A stretch of 64,000 bases of DNA from Methylobacterium terrae (GTDB lineage Bacteria; Pseudomonadota; Alphaproteobacteria; Rhizobiales; Beijerinckiaceae): NCBI RefSeq assembly GCF_003173755.1, contig NZ_CP029553.1:769001-833000 (forward strand). The letters are read 5' to 3'. Positions within the stretch are counted from its first letter, which is position 1, and every line of letters begins with the position of its first letter. This document shows, piece after piece, positions 63,763 through 64,000 of the stretch. A program made the translations under genes and the position numbers. The notes below the pieces were generated by a model. It ran no database searches. It had not been told where the DNA came from and saw only the letters and a list, made by a program, of their open reading frames with translations.

Positions 63763-64000
63763 TCACAGCGGCGGGTGCATCCAGAACTGGGCGATCAGGG
63801 CCGCGCCCAGGAACGTGCCGGCATTGGCCATGAACGACACCACCACGATGCGCCAGCCGAGGCGCCGGAAGGCCGGGAAGTCCTTGGCGAGCGACAGGCC
63901 CGCGAAGGCGAGGATCGGGGTGGCGAGGGCCAGGAAGTTGATCCGGCCCGTCGCCGCCGCGATCTCGGCCGAGAACGGCGTGCCCGGATAGGTGAGCGCC
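63763..64000 (-). CDS. 3' end of a membrane protein
   Basis: The last 79 codons of a gene that begins beyond the window. It reads ALTYPGTPFSAEIAAATGRI, then two hydrophobic segments (FLALATPILAFAGLSLAK and IVVVSFMANAGTFLGAALIA) and ends FWMHPPL. It is an inner-membrane protein, probably a transporter, but the fragment is too short for me to name the family. Confidence 0.75.
   Translation of the reverse strand, partial: ALTYPGTPFSAEIAAATGRINFLALATPILAFAGLSLAKDFPAFRRLGWRIVVVSFMANAGTFLGAALIAQFWMHPPL

Overview
The window is about 70 % GC with dense, mostly intact genes. It looks like an alphaproteobacterial chromosome of the Methylobacteriaceae (Methylobacterium or Methylorubrum). The reasons are an adjacent, divergent nepR/phyR general-stress pair, promoters of the sigma-EcfG type (GGAAC-N16/17-CGTT), a MucR/Ros-type regulator, GANTC sites near division genes, and an alphaproteobacterial FtsZ with a long linker and a C-terminal [15 protein letters not shown] peptide. 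The genus is inferred from gene content; no alignment was run. I recognised no tRNA, rRNA, CRISPR array or intact insertion sequence.

Layout. 0-9.8 kb: partial alpha/beta hydrolase, a divergent LysR / aldo-keto reductase pair, a MucR-like regulator in an AT-richer patch, an HD-GYP protein, two tandem AraC paralogues whose C-terminal halves look homogenised, a diguanylate cyclase and a HisN-type phosphatase. 9.8-15.2 kb: an AI-2E-family permease with an extra C-terminal domain, PBP1C, and a ketosynthase-like protein without catalytic residues. 15.3-18.7 kb: an orphan type VI secretion-style effector locus (small protein, DUF2169, PAAR-like protein with a low-GC nuclease-like tail, DUF3396 immunity protein). 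19-26.4 kb: a DUF808 protein and a tripartite CzcA/CusA-type metal efflux operon. 26.9-28.4 kb: a ParB-like protein and small unknowns.

28.5-43.3 kb is the envelope and division block: ftsW-murG-murC-(DUF559)-murB-ftsQ-ftsA-ftsZ, a strong terminator, then lpxC, bamD and recN. murG carries an apparent single-base deletion near its 3' end. A DUF559 gene ending in a nested inverted repeat sits between murC and murB, and ddl is absent from its usual place.

43.4-48.4 kb is a compact general-stress-response island: nepR, phyR, a second NepR-like small protein, several tiny membrane or hydrophilic proteins, and eight sigma-EcfG-type promoter matches by eye. One match faces a gene-free stretch that ends in an intrinsic terminator, which predicts a stress-induced small RNA of about 95 nt. 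48.5-52 kb: an ABC exporter-like protein with a degenerate, expanded nucleotide-binding region, translationally coupled to a cyclic-nucleotide-binding protein. 52-64 kb: SDR, two Tad-type surface proteins around a VOC-family gene, fumarylacetoacetase-like, zinc metallopeptidase, a PLP enzyme divergent from an AraC regulator, a ThDP enzyme, an L,D-transpeptidase, and the 3' end of a membrane protein.
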